From: Fusibacter sp. 3D3
GTDB lineage: Bacteria; Bacillota; Clostridia; Peptostreptococcales; Acidaminobacteraceae
Length of the DNA: 64,000 bases
Reading direction: 5' to 3'
Assembly (NCBI RefSeq): GCF_001748365.1
Contig: NZ_BDHH01000001.1
Location: 47,415-111,414, forward strand
The translations under genes were made by a program, and so were the position numbers. The notes beneath the pieces were generated by a model, which made no database searches, was not told where the DNA came from, and saw only the letters and a program-made list of their open reading frames with translations. Shown here one piece after another: positions 42,901-51,042 of this stretch. How positions within the stretch are numbered: the first letter of the stretch is position 1; each line of letters begins with the position of its first letter.

Positions 42901-45759
42901 TTCAATAATTTCAGGTTCAACTGGCATTGTAATCAGATTTCCATGAATAGATGCATCTTTAATACCAGTCCCTTTTTTATGATCATTATAATCTATCCAA
43001 CTCGTCTTTCCATTCCACGTAATATATGCTCTTTTTTCAGCCGTATTCCAAGTGATGTTTGCACCTTCCCCCATGGTGTTTACAAATTCTTTAACCGAAA
43101 CCATAGTATTTCCATTTTTATTATATGCATTATAAAGTGCATCAAAATTTCTGCCATTTATTTTAACATGCACAGAGGGATAATCTAAAAGTCTCTTCAT
43201 CCCATTCTCTTCTATGATGTAGTATTTTAAATTTTCAGAATCAACGACTGGTTTTACGCCTTGATTTCCAAGAAGCAAATCGCTGATTAGATAGTCCCCC
43301 CCTGCAGTCTGATCTGAACTCATTAGGCTAATACGTTCAACTTTATTATCATCACTTTCAAAATAACCTTCTATAGTAACCTTGTCATACCATATACCAT
43401 CACCGTCATGAGCTCTTATAATCAAGTTAACGCCTGATTGTTGCGTTTTAATCTGAGTGAGATCATAATCTCTCATTAGAATTGTATCTTCTTGCTTAGA
43501 AATTGGTCCCGCCGACATCTTTACAGTTTGGTTGTAGACTGGTTGAGACATCATCATGCTTCCACCTTCTACAGGCATATCTTCTTTGCCGCTACCAGAT
43601 TCAAAAGCTCTACGGATTGCATCATCGACTGTTTCAGTATTTGTACCCTTTGAAATTATAACTGCTGTGCCCCGATCTCTACCTACATCCACTTTTTCTG
43701 TAACATTAATTCTCTGCAGATAGCGCACAGGGGTGTCTTTTAAATTGATTACAGAATCTTTGAATATAATTCTTTTAATATTGTTCACAACTTTATCGTC
43801 AAAATAATCTTTTATGACAATTTTTCCAATTTTATTTTGATTCATCATGGCAATAACCAAACTGTTTGTTGAATTGCCATTTTGATCGATCTCTCTAAAC
43901 TGACGCACATCACTACGATTGAGTCCTTCTAAATAGAGCGCTTCATATCCATCTGAACTGTAAATTGCATCATTAACCAACGTTTCTTTACTATAATATC
44001 CAAATGAATCAACATCTGGCAGTATTTTTTCTAATCCTCTGCGGACATCATACTCCTTATTACCAACAATAATTTTTTCCACAGAATTTTGTTTATAGAT
44101 TTCATTTCCCTTTCCATTTTCACTCATTCCTCTAAAGTATTTTGATATTCTTAATGAATCATCTGGTTTTCCTATGAATTTCAAAAGTAAATCAGCGCCT
44201 GATTTTAATAATAAAATATCTTCTGCATTAATATCATTTAGATTAACCACATCATTATTAACAAGTCCCAAAATCGTGTCTCTTGGATAGTTTTCCTCGA
44301 TGATTGTATCATTTCCATCACCTGATTTATATATGTAGGTATCGTTTCCTAAACCACCTATTAGAGTATCCTCTCCAGAGCCACCATATAATTGATCATT
44401 TCCTAAACCACCGTCAAGAGTATCATCTCCATCATAATAAATTTTAGTTGAGTCATTACCGCTTGAACTCCCTCTATCGCTTCCCGTTAAAGTATCATTT
44501 CCATCAAGCCCATAAAGTTCGTTCTTCGAACCACCTCTTGCTGTGATTCTATTATCAGCATTATTGCCCTTAATTATGTTTTGTGTGTAGCTGTCTGCTA
44601 TCACATTATTCATGTTATAATCTAATGTGCCTTCGATCTTTTCAATTCTATCAACAAAAATATTGATTTCTTTATCTTTAGTTAACAGCTTATACTTGTC
44701 CAATTCTATGTTTGCAATTTGTTTAGATGTTTGAGCTACAACTAAGCGGCAAAAAAAATCCATTCCCCCTGCAATTGCCATACTAGCAGGTATGCTTGGC
44801 GGAAATGCTATCGTCAACAGACCCACTGCTGCTTTAAGCATATTCATTGCATTTTTTTCATCTTCTGTTGCACCATTCAATAATGCCTCACCATATAAAT
44901 TTTTAATATTTTCATTTAACATGTGCTTATCTGCTTCAAAATTCAGCACTATACCCGTTCCGCCTGTTGTTGTATCCACTAAATTTCCAGCTATTTTGTC
45001 ATAAATGCCTAAACAAGACTGAGCACTTGATTTCACTAAATTTCGCATTTCCTTTGATAAACCCTTAAATGGCATCCCATGTAGCCTCTCCGCTATACCC
45101 GAAAGACCACCAGCAAGTAATGCCGTTTTAGCCGATTCTAAAATATCAATGGGGAAATCAATCTCATTTTGAGGTACATATGCAAAACCAATTAGATTTT
45201 CGGGCACTTTATCGCCGTCTGAGACAACACTGTGGCTTTCACCATTGTTCTTATAGATGCCTACTAGTTTTCCTGTAGTAGCATCAAAATCTATTTGAGC
45301 TGTTTTGTATTCTTTGTAGTAGTCATTGTAAAAATCAGTAATTGTGTCTACAGCTATCTTATTTTCGTATGCCATCTTTATTTGATTTGCTTTTTCTTTA
45401 TCCGTATACGATGTATTTCTCATGATTGGGTCTACTATATCCTGCATCATTTCTTTTATTGTCAACATCGCATCTTCAGAAGAATGTCCATATGTGTTTT
45501 TTAGCGCTTGAACTAAAGCATTATCTGAGTCTCTTACTTTTTCTTCATATAATGCAAATTTAGCGTCACGATACGCCTCAATAAATAGACCACTTTCTTT
45601 GTAGTCTTTATTTCTCGCATCTAAATCTGTGTAGCCTTCCTCATACACTATGATGCTTATACTTTGGCTGTCGTATGTGTTTATGTTATTAGGGTTATTT
45701 TTCAGTTCTAAATTAATCTCATTTAATGCATCCTCTAATTTTCCTAATTTTACACTCAT
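36940..45759 (-). CDS. giant RTX exoprotein/toxin candidate, type I secretion substrate
   Basis: 2939 residues, over 300 kDa, no N-terminal signal. Residues 1-400: helical part with hydrophobic segments near 208-228 and 313-343 ('AFPPSIPASMAIAGG'), as in pore-forming RTX toxins. Blocks of the Ca2+-binding nonapeptide (GGxGxDxLY) lie near 405-480, 1420-1633, 1737-1827, 1917-1957, 2037-2083, 2175-2477 (largest) and 2777-2824. HCBP-related segments ('LLLKFIGKPDDSLRISKYF') follow several of them. Copper-amine-oxidase-like stalk domains ('NGNTMVSVKEFVNTMG...ITWNTAEKRAYI') fill about 862-1410. The last 60 residues lack repeats and should hold the secretion signal. Ca2+ outside the cell would fold the repeats. 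Encoded behind its exporter genes; ATG 45759 follows AAGGAG. Confidence 0.9.
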   Translation of the reverse strand: MSVKLGKLEDALNEINLELKNNPNNINTYDSQSISIIVYEEGYTDLDARNKDYKESGLFIEAYRDAKFALYEEKVRDSDNALVQALKNTYGHSSEDAMLTIKEMMQDIVDPIMRNTSYTDKEKANQIKMAYENKIAVDTITDFYNDYYKEYKTAQIDFDATTGKLVGIYKNNGESHSVVSDGDKVPENLIGFAYVPQNEIDFPIDILESAKTALLAGGLSGIAERLHGMPFKGLSKEMRNLVKSSAQSCLGIYDKIAGNLVDTTTGGTGIVLNFEADKHMLNENIKNLYGEALLNGATEDEKNAMNMLKAAVGLLTIAFPPSIPASMAIAGGMDFFCRLVVAQTSKQIANIELDKYKLLTKDKEINIFVDRIEKIEGTLDYNMNNVIADSYTQNIIKGNNADNRITARGGSKNELYGLDGNDTLTGSDRGSSSGNDSTKIYYDGDDTLDGGLGNDQLYGGSGEDTLIGGLGNDTYIYKSGDGNDTIIEENYPRDTILGLVNNDVVNLNDINAEDILLLKSGADLLLKFIGKPDDSLRISKYFRGMSENGKGNEIYKQNSVEKIIVGNKEYDVRRGLEKILPDVDSFGYYSKETLVNDAIYSSDGYEALYLEGLNRSDVRQFREIDQNGNSTNSLVIAMMNQNKIGKIVIKDYFDDKVVNNIKRIIFKDSVINLKDTPVRYLQRINVTEKVDVGRDRGTAVIISKGTNTETVDDAIRRAFESGSGKEDMPVEGGSMMMSQPVYNQTVKMSAGPISKQEDTILMRDYDLTQIKTQQSGVNLIIRAHDGDGIWYDKVTIEGYFESDDNKVERISLMSSDQTAGGDYLISDLLLGNQGVKPVVDSENLKYYIIEENGMKRLLDYPSVHVKINGRNFDALYNAYNKNGNTMVSVKEFVNTMGEGANITWNTAEKRAYITWNGKTSWIDYNDHKKGTGIKDASIHGNLITMPVEPEIIEIANKSDNTMMASLKVLAQIFNLNVSWDAINNTALLETASSYDSGSGSINNSNEVVEIGNANNVIIDFNGAKFDMQKDAYIKPETNRAMVCAKEFMDIFNSKSQIKLSYSMPNRNTIIITYPNGKTSTAVVGNSTYTLKSVLSNSLETAPELKNGEMMVPLKFFTDALDANLSWNASTYTASFKSDYYNLGEVFASDQNVPVINAPTVYYGAKTGTVGNPVIIKNGNTIVDNSKTDIVYGRARVQINDLLRYMGNGTVAWNDTSNIGVFGLPNGKRLEYCADFTNQRVSWYQILESNGKVAQVSTSVAEDEIDVKRFSFFKSFNNVVSNVRERYFDRYGVEANTKWHVESNFNFPGYSGSILPSEISFKDIEGYEGILRKGSYSNESSTPMEYWPGTNIRKYQKTTWTIGYSGSLQKDESKTYIGAQFAADIFGYALRWYSDGQQVEFLSRNGSDRNSIVLNLNNYNSIGVGESGDDIIFGSSQNDRIAGRDGNDFLYGNNGKDIIIGEAGRDTIFGGTDDDMIYGGSENDLLYGDSGNDQLYGGSGNDMLTGGDGIDYLYGNEGNDTFDGGNGSDVIYGDSGDDVLQGGFDNDILHGGSENDTLFGGSGNDSLYGENGADQLYGGSGNDVLDGGSGNNNLYGDDGDDSIYGGDSNDLLNGGTGSDYLSGGQGSDVYEFNTNFGRDTVADVNGNSQFKFNNHTSDAFNFIREINNDDLQIKLKNSQDMITIKDYFKASIEPGYMQFQNNVIFNRQQVSSMVLRTGSDSFDRVSLKVNETEFKAYGGNDTVIASNRATQIYGGSGQDTLIGGSDSDVLYGETSDDVLRGNSGNDRLYGGSGNDYLYGGLGEDTLVGDSGDNYLEGNQGSDLYVIGSENSNSIIVEDGTSLAEKDIVKIDFLYEDATISRDNFDLIISHRNLESVTCIRDYFSNKNTIEEINFLKSNGQYEILKKENFENIINFGGGTDRSEMLVGTSEDDLITGFGGNDTLYGGNGNDVYVFGSDFGQNSVIDNDHNNTIWFKDNLSSDFTFEKMHNNGDLYIKQKNTPNQVFIKDYFKTSGTIGSIIFRNQENFGLQQILDKIMIYGTGSADTIFGTENVDRIYAGNGNDIIHASKGDDYLVGGAGADTYKFVGDFGKDTIIDFNINQEMDVIELIDISSEDLEVTRENGSIIMKQLKTANQIILKDFLNNGNLDSVVFKNGATVVETWGKDVLLRKSISKILKGDAFNNQLTGSSDLSIVDEIHGKGGNDVVHGLQGNDYLYGDEGDDYLYGDEGDDQLYGGTGNDYIESGAGDDKIYGEGGGGYFDGGSGNDYIECGDGENEIHGGDGDDQIYGGNDYDEITAGAGNDIIYGGADYDEIDGGDGRDQLYGGSGNDHLYGGNDRDGLYGGFGDDHLYGGSNDDILFGEEGSDELHGDSGDDELCGEAGNDVLYGNSGEDILRGGAGDDLLYGGEDNDTLAGEWGNDTLHAGDGNDRLAGGIGDDYLYGGFGDDVLYGESGNDHLFGESGNDILEGGTGADRYYFQDGFGKDIISDNNVDLTDSSRTSDAIIIAQRDLNEVSLVREKKYGQLSKVASSEINVVANTFRVSALNTKSALSGGHPDNCLYISANDGNSVVSSSGYDPLVDTEINKWTVETSDGDVEVVQSISSSEVMTRGHAKIAMVYDTGKFSSKDPSKVQFTLECLDTDAEGKSSFRADLVYGNEVLDSITYKGNRQRDRIIELGADLSALAKKYGNIYYSNLSVNLYAETTSANGVMFKNANAELCFDGLLNEQSNDLIITDNKSNDMITIQSQFNSKSNAIEKLELEHGTFDIASQNYKNGILGKNTNDILYGTRADDVLMGGEGNDTLSGSLGDDVLYGGTGDDRYLFDRKDGRDLIYDVSGNDVAVFNEYMDRIMFRRANSDLIISTFGTGDKVTVSSWFSDSNAKLSEIQLNDGMSINSSNIEKLIEVMSTYSNKNGISWSDAIDHDAASIKYMISSYYSKK
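38330..39235 (-). repeat. largest block of RTX nonapeptide-coding repeats
   Basis: About 300 codons made almost only of 27-bp units coding GGxGxDxLY-type nonapeptides. On the plus strand this gives long spurious frames. Unit divergence at third codon positions is high, so the block is not a very recent expansion. Confidence 0.9.
40860..41500 (-). repeat. second large block of RTX nonapeptide-coding repeats
   Basis: About 210 codons of 27-bp units ('GGSGNDMLTGGDGIDYLYG'-type), directly after the stalk-like domains. Shorter blocks lie at about 44320-44547, 40280-40550, 39890-40010, 39510-39650 and 37290-37430. Confidence 0.9.
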
Positions 45760-45772
45760 GACTTTATTCTCC

Positions 45773-47281
45773 TTATTCTATAAGTTTATTTTGCTTTGCT
45801 TTTTCAAAGAAACTCTCTACAGTCGCATTTATAATACTTTTATAGTCACCTGTAACCCATAATAGGAAATCCTTTTTTTTAGCTCTTGTATCTAAATAGT
45901 GAAATCCTTCCGTCTCTTCTCTTACGTAATACATATCTGAGTATATATTGGATAAAGTAGTGCGCTCTCTAAAATACGTTTCAGTGATCATATCTCTTTG
46001 AAAAAGGTCTATAACTATCTTTTGTTCTGCTTCTGGCAACACATAAAAGAAAACAAATAATCGTTCTCTCTCCCAAGGTTCATCCCCTTCTACATAATTC
46101 ATTTTGAGTAGATCTGTTATTCTAGCCGTTATTTTTTGAAGTTTTTCATAATCTATTTCTTCTCCTTCTTCAAGTAACAGATTTAAAGTTATGTCATAGC
46201 AACCTTTATAACCCTCATTTATAATGCTCATATTATCTGGATTTAGAGACAGATCAAAATCAAAGACATCTGGATCGCGCCCCCTTCCATTTTCATCATA
46301 AATAACGACATCTCTATTCCTAGGAATAGCAATATGGACAATCTTTCCGCCATACCCTTCTTCATCTACTATCTTTTCAATTTCCTCATATAATGCTCTC
46401 TGGGCATATATTTGAATACATCTACTTTCTATCTCTGTTGCTGGAAATTTCATTGTTGGATCATTTTCAGGTGCATAATAAGTACATGATCGTTCTTTTA
46501 AACTATAATCTAGATCTGCTTTTACAAGGGCTACGTTATATTTCTTTTCAAGCTGTTTCACCCGCTCGTCTTCCTTATCCCAACGTGTAGAGTTTGATCC
46601 TAAATCACTCATAAAATTTCGTCTTTTAATCACATTTTTGTCCTTAATTTTTTCAAAAGGATTATCAAAATGCCTTAATTTACTGAGTTCAATTTCGGTT
46701 ATTTCAGAAGTCTTTAACTGAATTTCTTGATACATAAAATGCTTCACACCATTTTCCTCTAAATAACTCACATAATCTAATAACTGATTTCCAGTTTCTC
46801 CATTATAATTTTCTGATACCATTGTATAAATATCAAATTTCAATACTCTAATATACTCCGCTGGATCATCTGCAACCTCTGAGACACTTATCTCACCATC
46901 TCTAAATTTCTTAAGTGTTGGTAAATAATATTGATTATAGGACTTTGTAAAATAAGGAATCTCAATCTTATCTGAAAAATAGGCTTCTAGACTTTTATTG
47001 CAAGCTACATCTAGTACTGCAATTTCTTCACTGAAATCTTCAAAGTAAAGACTTGGATCACTGTATTCCTTATCAAACTCGGCTTTCATAGTTGCAACGA
47101 CATTTTCAACATTTGCCTTTGCTTGCTCATCAGCATGATCTATCAAGTCACTTGCAGCGATAACTGTTCCAGCGGAATTTGGACGATTTGACCCTAGATA
47201 GAAAAATGTGCCGATGACTACGAATAGTATGATGATTAATTGAACTTTACTCTTTGTACTTAAATAACTCTTTTGTGACAT
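45773..47281 (-). CDS. unrecognised membrane-anchored protein in the RTX secretion operon
   Basis: 502 residues: basic start, one N-terminal membrane helix ('VQLIIILFVVIGTFFYLG', about 14-31), then a large acidic, mostly helical extracytoplasmic domain. It has three Cys and motifs such as 'DVVIYDENGRGRDPDVFDFDLSL' and 'FFYVLPEAEQKIVIDLF'. I recognise no family. It sits between the HlyD-like gene (33 bp) and the RTX gene (13 bp), the place where Gram-negative systems may carry tolC, but it is not TolC-like (no beta-barrel or coiled-coil repeat). It may be an export accessory, a surface anchor or an immunity protein. GGAGG precedes the ATG. Confidence 0.7.
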   Translation of the reverse strand: MSQKSYLSTKSKVQLIIILFVVIGTFFYLGSNRPNSAGTVIAASDLIDHADEQAKANVENVVATMKAEFDKEYSDPSLYFEDFSEEIAVLDVACNKSLEAYFSDKIEIPYFTKSYNQYYLPTLKKFRDGEISVSEVADDPAEYIRVLKFDIYTMVSENYNGETGNQLLDYVSYLEENGVKHFMYQEIQLKTSEITEIELSKLRHFDNPFEKIKDKNVIKRRNFMSDLGSNSTRWDKEDERVKQLEKKYNVALVKADLDYSLKERSCTYYAPENDPTMKFPATEIESRCIQIYAQRALYEEIEKIVDEEGYGGKIVHIAIPRNRDVVIYDENGRGRDPDVFDFDLSLNPDNMSIINEGYKGCYDITLNLLLEEGEEIDYEKLQKITARITDLLKMNYVEGDEPWERERLFVFFYVLPEAEQKIVIDLFQRDMITETYFRERTTLSNIYSDMYYVREETEGFHYLDTRAKKKDFLLWVTGDYKSIINATVESFFEKAKQNKLIE

Positions 47282-47314
47282 GTATACCTCCTGATTTTAT
47301 GGTTTAAATCTTTG

Positions 47315-48640
47315 CTACCTTAATTCAAAACTCTCTTTGATGTAATCTGCCGCTGGAAGAAAAAACTCAATAATCCGTCTTTTACCTGTTTTCACCTCCA
47401 CTGTGACAGTCATCCCTGAACTGATTTTCATCTCTTTCCCTTGAATATTAAGTGTTTCCTTTGAGGGTTCTACCTTAATTTTATAAAAAGAACCTTGATT
47501 TTCGTCTTGATAAGCATCTGGACTCACAAAAGTGATAACGCCTTCTATAACACCGTATTTTTGAAATGGAAAAGTATCTACTTTAATATCTACAGGTTGT
47601 CCTTCATTGATAAATCCAATATCCATGTTTGCCACGCTGGCTTCTATCACCATTGGCGTATTACTTGGTACAAGGGTCATTATGGGCGTTGATGCCGAGA
47701 CGACACTTCCAATTGCATTACCTCCAAGTCCATTAACTTGACCACTCACAGGAGCAATAATCGTATTCATTTTTGAGATGTTCTTAGCTTTATTCATTCT
47801 GCCTTCAGCTTCTAAAATATCTTTTTCTTTTTGAACAATAAGATTTAGCAATTCTTCTCTGTATTTTTTCCTTTCAGAAATGATATTTTGTTCAATTTGC
47901 TCGGTTCTTTCAAGTGTGCCATCCATGTTATACTTTAACCCAGCTAATTCATCTTGAGTCATTTCCAATTCATCTTTTTTAAGCTGCAAATCATTATTAG
48001 GAATACTGCCTGATGCACATAATACTTCAAGGTTGCTAACATCCCTTTTTAATATACTTATTTTTTTTACCGTGATATTATAGTTTGAGTTAGAAGCATC
48101 ATAGGTGCTTTCTAAAGATGCTTTTTCAAGTTCAAGAATTTTTATTCTATTGTCTAGATTATTAATCGCTTGCATTCTAAAATCAATTAAATATCCTAAA
48201 AAGGGCTCATAAACTGCTTCTGCCACAATGTCCATCTCGGCAGGTGTTTCTCCATTTAGCTCTCTTTCAAGGACCATTTTCTCAAGTTTCAAATTATCAT
48301 AGGATTGTACTGAAATTTCTTGATCAATATTTGAAAGGGTATTGTCAAGTTCTATCAATATTTGTCCTTCTTCTACTTGATCACCTTCATCAACAGTTAT
48401 ATTTACGATAATCCCACTTTCTGGTGTTTGAATAATTTTCACTTTACCATCTGGAATGACTTGACCTCTTGCTATGGCTACTTCATCAACTTTTCCAATA
48501 ATTGACCATCCAATTGCCAGAACAATTATAGCGAATATAATCCAAATGGTTAGCCAGCCTATAGGGGAAGATGGAGTTTCAATAATTTCTATGGCAGAGG
48601 GTAAAAAAGCTCTATGCAATTGTGCTTCCCTTTTTTTCAC
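47315..48640 (-). CDS. HlyD-family type I secretion adaptor
   Basis: 441-residue membrane fusion protein. An N-terminal cytoplasmic tail is followed by one membrane helix ('IWIIFAIIVLAIGWSIIG', about 29-47). A biotinyl-lipoyl half-motif comes next ('GQVIPDGKVKIIQTPESGIIVNITVDEGDQVEEGQILIELD'), then a coiled-coil hairpin (about 100-290) and the C-terminal barrel with 'APVSGQVNGLGGNAIGSVV' and 'GMTVTVEVKTGKRRIIEF'. That is the HlyD layout. It links the HlyB-type pump to the outside and contacts the RTX substrate. Start GTG 48640 lies 8 nt after AGGAGGT and overlaps the pump gene by 29 bp. Confidence 0.92.
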   Translation of the reverse strand: MKKREAQLHRAFLPSAIEIIETPSSPIGWLTIWIIFAIIVLAIGWSIIGKVDEVAIARGQVIPDGKVKIIQTPESGIIVNITVDEGDQVEEGQILIELDNTLSNIDQEISVQSYDNLKLEKMVLERELNGETPAEMDIVAEAVYEPFLGYLIDFRMQAINNLDNRIKILELEKASLESTYDASNSNYNITVKKISILKRDVSNLEVLCASGSIPNNDLQLKKDELEMTQDELAGLKYNMDGTLERTEQIEQNIISERKKYREELLNLIVQKEKDILEAEGRMNKAKNISKMNTIIAPVSGQVNGLGGNAIGSVVSASTPIMTLVPSNTPMVIEASVANMDIGFINEGQPVDIKVDTFPFQKYGVIEGVITFVSPDAYQDENQGSFYKIKVEPSKETLNIQGKEMKISSGMTVTVEVKTGKRRIIEFFLPAADYIKESFELR

Positions 48641-50780
48641 AAAGTGGTACCTCCTTTTCTTCTATTGATTGCTGACTAAATAAATAATGATATAAACCTT
48701 GCTTCCTCATAAGATTTTTGTGATTGCCCATCTCTATGATTTTGCCTTTATCCATGACCATAATACCATCAGCACCTTGAATTGTTGATAGTCTATGGGC
48801 AATAATAAGCACTGTACGCCCCTTGCATATACGGGTTAAGTTCTTTTGAATAATCCGTTCTGATTCATAATCAAGTGCTGATGTTGCCTCATCAAATATC
48901 AATATTCTTGGATTTGTCAGCAACGCTCTTGCTATGGCGATTCTCTGTCGTTGACCGCCTGAAAGTGAGGTCCCTTTTTCTCCTACTTGTGCATCGTAAC
49001 CTTCTTGTAATTCCAATATAAACTCATGAGCCCCTGCAATTTTAGCAGCTTCTATAATCGATTCCATTGAAGCTGTTGGATGGTGAATACAAATATTGTC
49101 TTTTACTGTTCCTGAAAACAGAAAGTTCTCTTGTAAAACAACACCTATTTGTCTTCTAAGCCAAGAGGGATCTGCCATAGCAATGTCTACGCCATCTATA
49201 AGTATTTTTCCGCGTTCAGGAATGTAGAGTCTCTGTACTAACTTTGATAGAGTACTCTTCCCTGAGCCACTTCTACCAACAATTCCAACTGTAGTTCCAG
49301 CTTTTATATCTACAGATAAATCTCTAATAATTTCTGAACCATCCAGTCTATATCTAAAGCACACATTTTGAAAGCTAATCTCACCAATGATTGCTGGCAA
49401 TTTAATTTTTTGCCCGTCAGTACTCGGTTCTGGTTTAGTGTTAAATATATCGCCTAGTCTCTCTAACGATACACTCGTTTGCTGAAAATCTTGCCACATC
49501 TGTACAATTCTAAGAATTGGACCACTTACATGACTTGACAACATTCTAAAGGCTATTAATTGTCCTATACTAATCGCATTTGCCATCACCAAATGTGCAC
49601 CTGTCCAAAGTATCGCTAAATCCATAGAGCGTTGAATAAATTGACCAATAGCATTTGCATTTCCACCCAGTATAGAAGTCTTGAACGAAGCTGTAGTATA
49701 CTCAGAAATTTTATCTTCCCATCTTTTTTGCGATAAAGGCTCCAGAGCAAACGACTTTATAGTCTGAACGCCAGATACGGCTTCCACTAGAAATGACTGG
49801 GATTCAGCACCATATGTAAATTTATCCTCAAGTCTCGCTTTGAAAAGTGGCGTAACAATAAGAGAAAGTAATACAAACAGCGGTAAAACAAACAAAACAA
49901 TTTTAGTCAATGCTGAGCTATACAGCCACATAACCGCTAAATAGACCACTATAAACATAATATCTAAGACACTCGATAACGGTGCTCCCGTTAAAAATCT
50001 TCTAATATTTTCGACTTCTCTTACTCTTGCAATAGTATCTCCAACACGTCTACTTTCAAAATATCTAAGTGGTAACCTAAATAAGTGATCAAATAACCTT
50101 GAGCTAAGTATGACATCAATCCGATTGGTGGTATGTGTAAAAACATAATTTTTTGCCATCCCCAAAATCATTTCAAAAAATGCGATAATCATTAACCCTA
50201 TCATTAGCACATTCAAAGTTGAAAAACTTTTATGCATAAGGACTTTATCCACAATAACTTGCGTTACCAAAGGAGCACCAAGTCCTAACAATTGTAATGC
50301 TAATGCACCCACTAAAACTTCAATAAACGCTTTTTTAAATTTAACAATTGAAGGAATAAACCACTTCAATCCAAAGGTTACCTCTTTGCTAATGAATTTT
50401 CTGTCAACTGCTAAAAGTGTTATCCCAGTATACTCATTTCTAAATTCTTCCATCAACATCAATTTGGGGATTTGCTCATCTGGGTCCATATAGAGTATCT
50501 TATCTTCTCTAATTTGAGCAAGGACCATAAAATACCCTTCTTTCATTTGAACCATCGCAGGTAACGGTATTTTTTCTAGTCTAGTGGTCTTATATTGATG
50601 AATTTTAGCTTTTAGTCCATATTTTTTACAGATCAATAATAAATCCTTTTCACTGACTTCACCTTCAAGTCCAAATTGATGTGATATCTGATCTAAATCC
50701 ATGTTAACCTTGTTTAAGTTTCCTAAGACTAATAAACTTTTTAGAGTTTTTAACGCTGTACTTTTTTCTTCAAATTTCAT
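48612..50780 (-). CDS. HlyB-type ABC exporter with C39-like domain
   Basis: 722 residues in the order C39-peptidase-like domain (1-130), six membrane helices (about 150-430) and ATPase (about 475-700). The first domain has 'LKTLKSLLVLGNLNK' where active C39 peptidases carry the catalytic Cys, so it is a non-cleaving C39-like domain as in HlyB, which binds unfolded RTX proteins. ATPase motifs: Walker A 'GRSGSGKSTL', Q-loop 'VLQENFLF', signature 'TSLSGGQRQRIAIARAL', Walker B 'ILIFDEATSALD' and switch 'IIAHRLST'. First gene of the five-gene RTX operon. Start ATG 50780 (AAAGGA 13 nt upstream, rather far); the frame extends to 50852 without a better site. Confidence 0.93.
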   Translation of the reverse strand: MKFEEKSTALKTLKSLLVLGNLNKVNMDLDQISHQFGLEGEVSEKDLLLICKKYGLKAKIHQYKTTRLEKIPLPAMVQMKEGYFMVLAQIREDKILYMDPDEQIPKLMLMEEFRNEYTGITLLAVDRKFISKEVTFGLKWFIPSIVKFKKAFIEVLVGALALQLLGLGAPLVTQVIVDKVLMHKSFSTLNVLMIGLMIIAFFEMILGMAKNYVFTHTTNRIDVILSSRLFDHLFRLPLRYFESRRVGDTIARVREVENIRRFLTGAPLSSVLDIMFIVVYLAVMWLYSSALTKIVLFVLPLFVLLSLIVTPLFKARLEDKFTYGAESQSFLVEAVSGVQTIKSFALEPLSQKRWEDKISEYTTASFKTSILGGNANAIGQFIQRSMDLAILWTGAHLVMANAISIGQLIAFRMLSSHVSGPILRIVQMWQDFQQTSVSLERLGDIFNTKPEPSTDGQKIKLPAIIGEISFQNVCFRYRLDGSEIIRDLSVDIKAGTTVGIVGRSGSGKSTLSKLVQRLYIPERGKILIDGVDIAMADPSWLRRQIGVVLQENFLFSGTVKDNICIHHPTASMESIIEAAKIAGAHEFILELQEGYDAQVGEKGTSLSGGQRQRIAIARALLTNPRILIFDEATSALDYESERIIQKNLTRICKGRTVLIIAHRLSTIQGADGIMVMDKGKIIEMGNHKNLMRKQGLYHYLFSQQSIEEKEVPLCEKKGSTIA

Positions 50781-50966
50781 ATAATAGTTTGAGTCCTTTC
50801 TAAAATGTATTGAATTATTTGTGCTCAACTCTATTTGTACACTTGTATACATTCGTATAAAATTTTATTGACAAATAAGAAACCAACATTAATAATAATA
50901 TCATATATAGGATAAAATTCCTTGTAACTTTTCAACAAAATAACACGAATTTAACAATTCGTTTTT

Positions 50967-50982
50967 GTTAAATTAATTTAAC
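50967..50982. promoter_or_regulatory. perfect palindrome in the exporter/aminopeptidase intergenic region
   Basis: GTTAAATTAATTTAAC, 16 nt, with a further GAATTTAAC half-site at 50947-50955. It lies between the divergent RTX-exporter and aminopeptidase genes and could be an operator for either. A second imperfect palindrome, TGTACACTTGTATACA, is at 50836-50851. The rest of 50781-51042 shows nothing recognised. Confidence 0.35.
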
Positions 50983-51042
50983 GCCTATAGAGTCTTGAAA
51001 CCCCACTGCACAAGTAATACAATGGATGGGTGGAGGTGTCAA

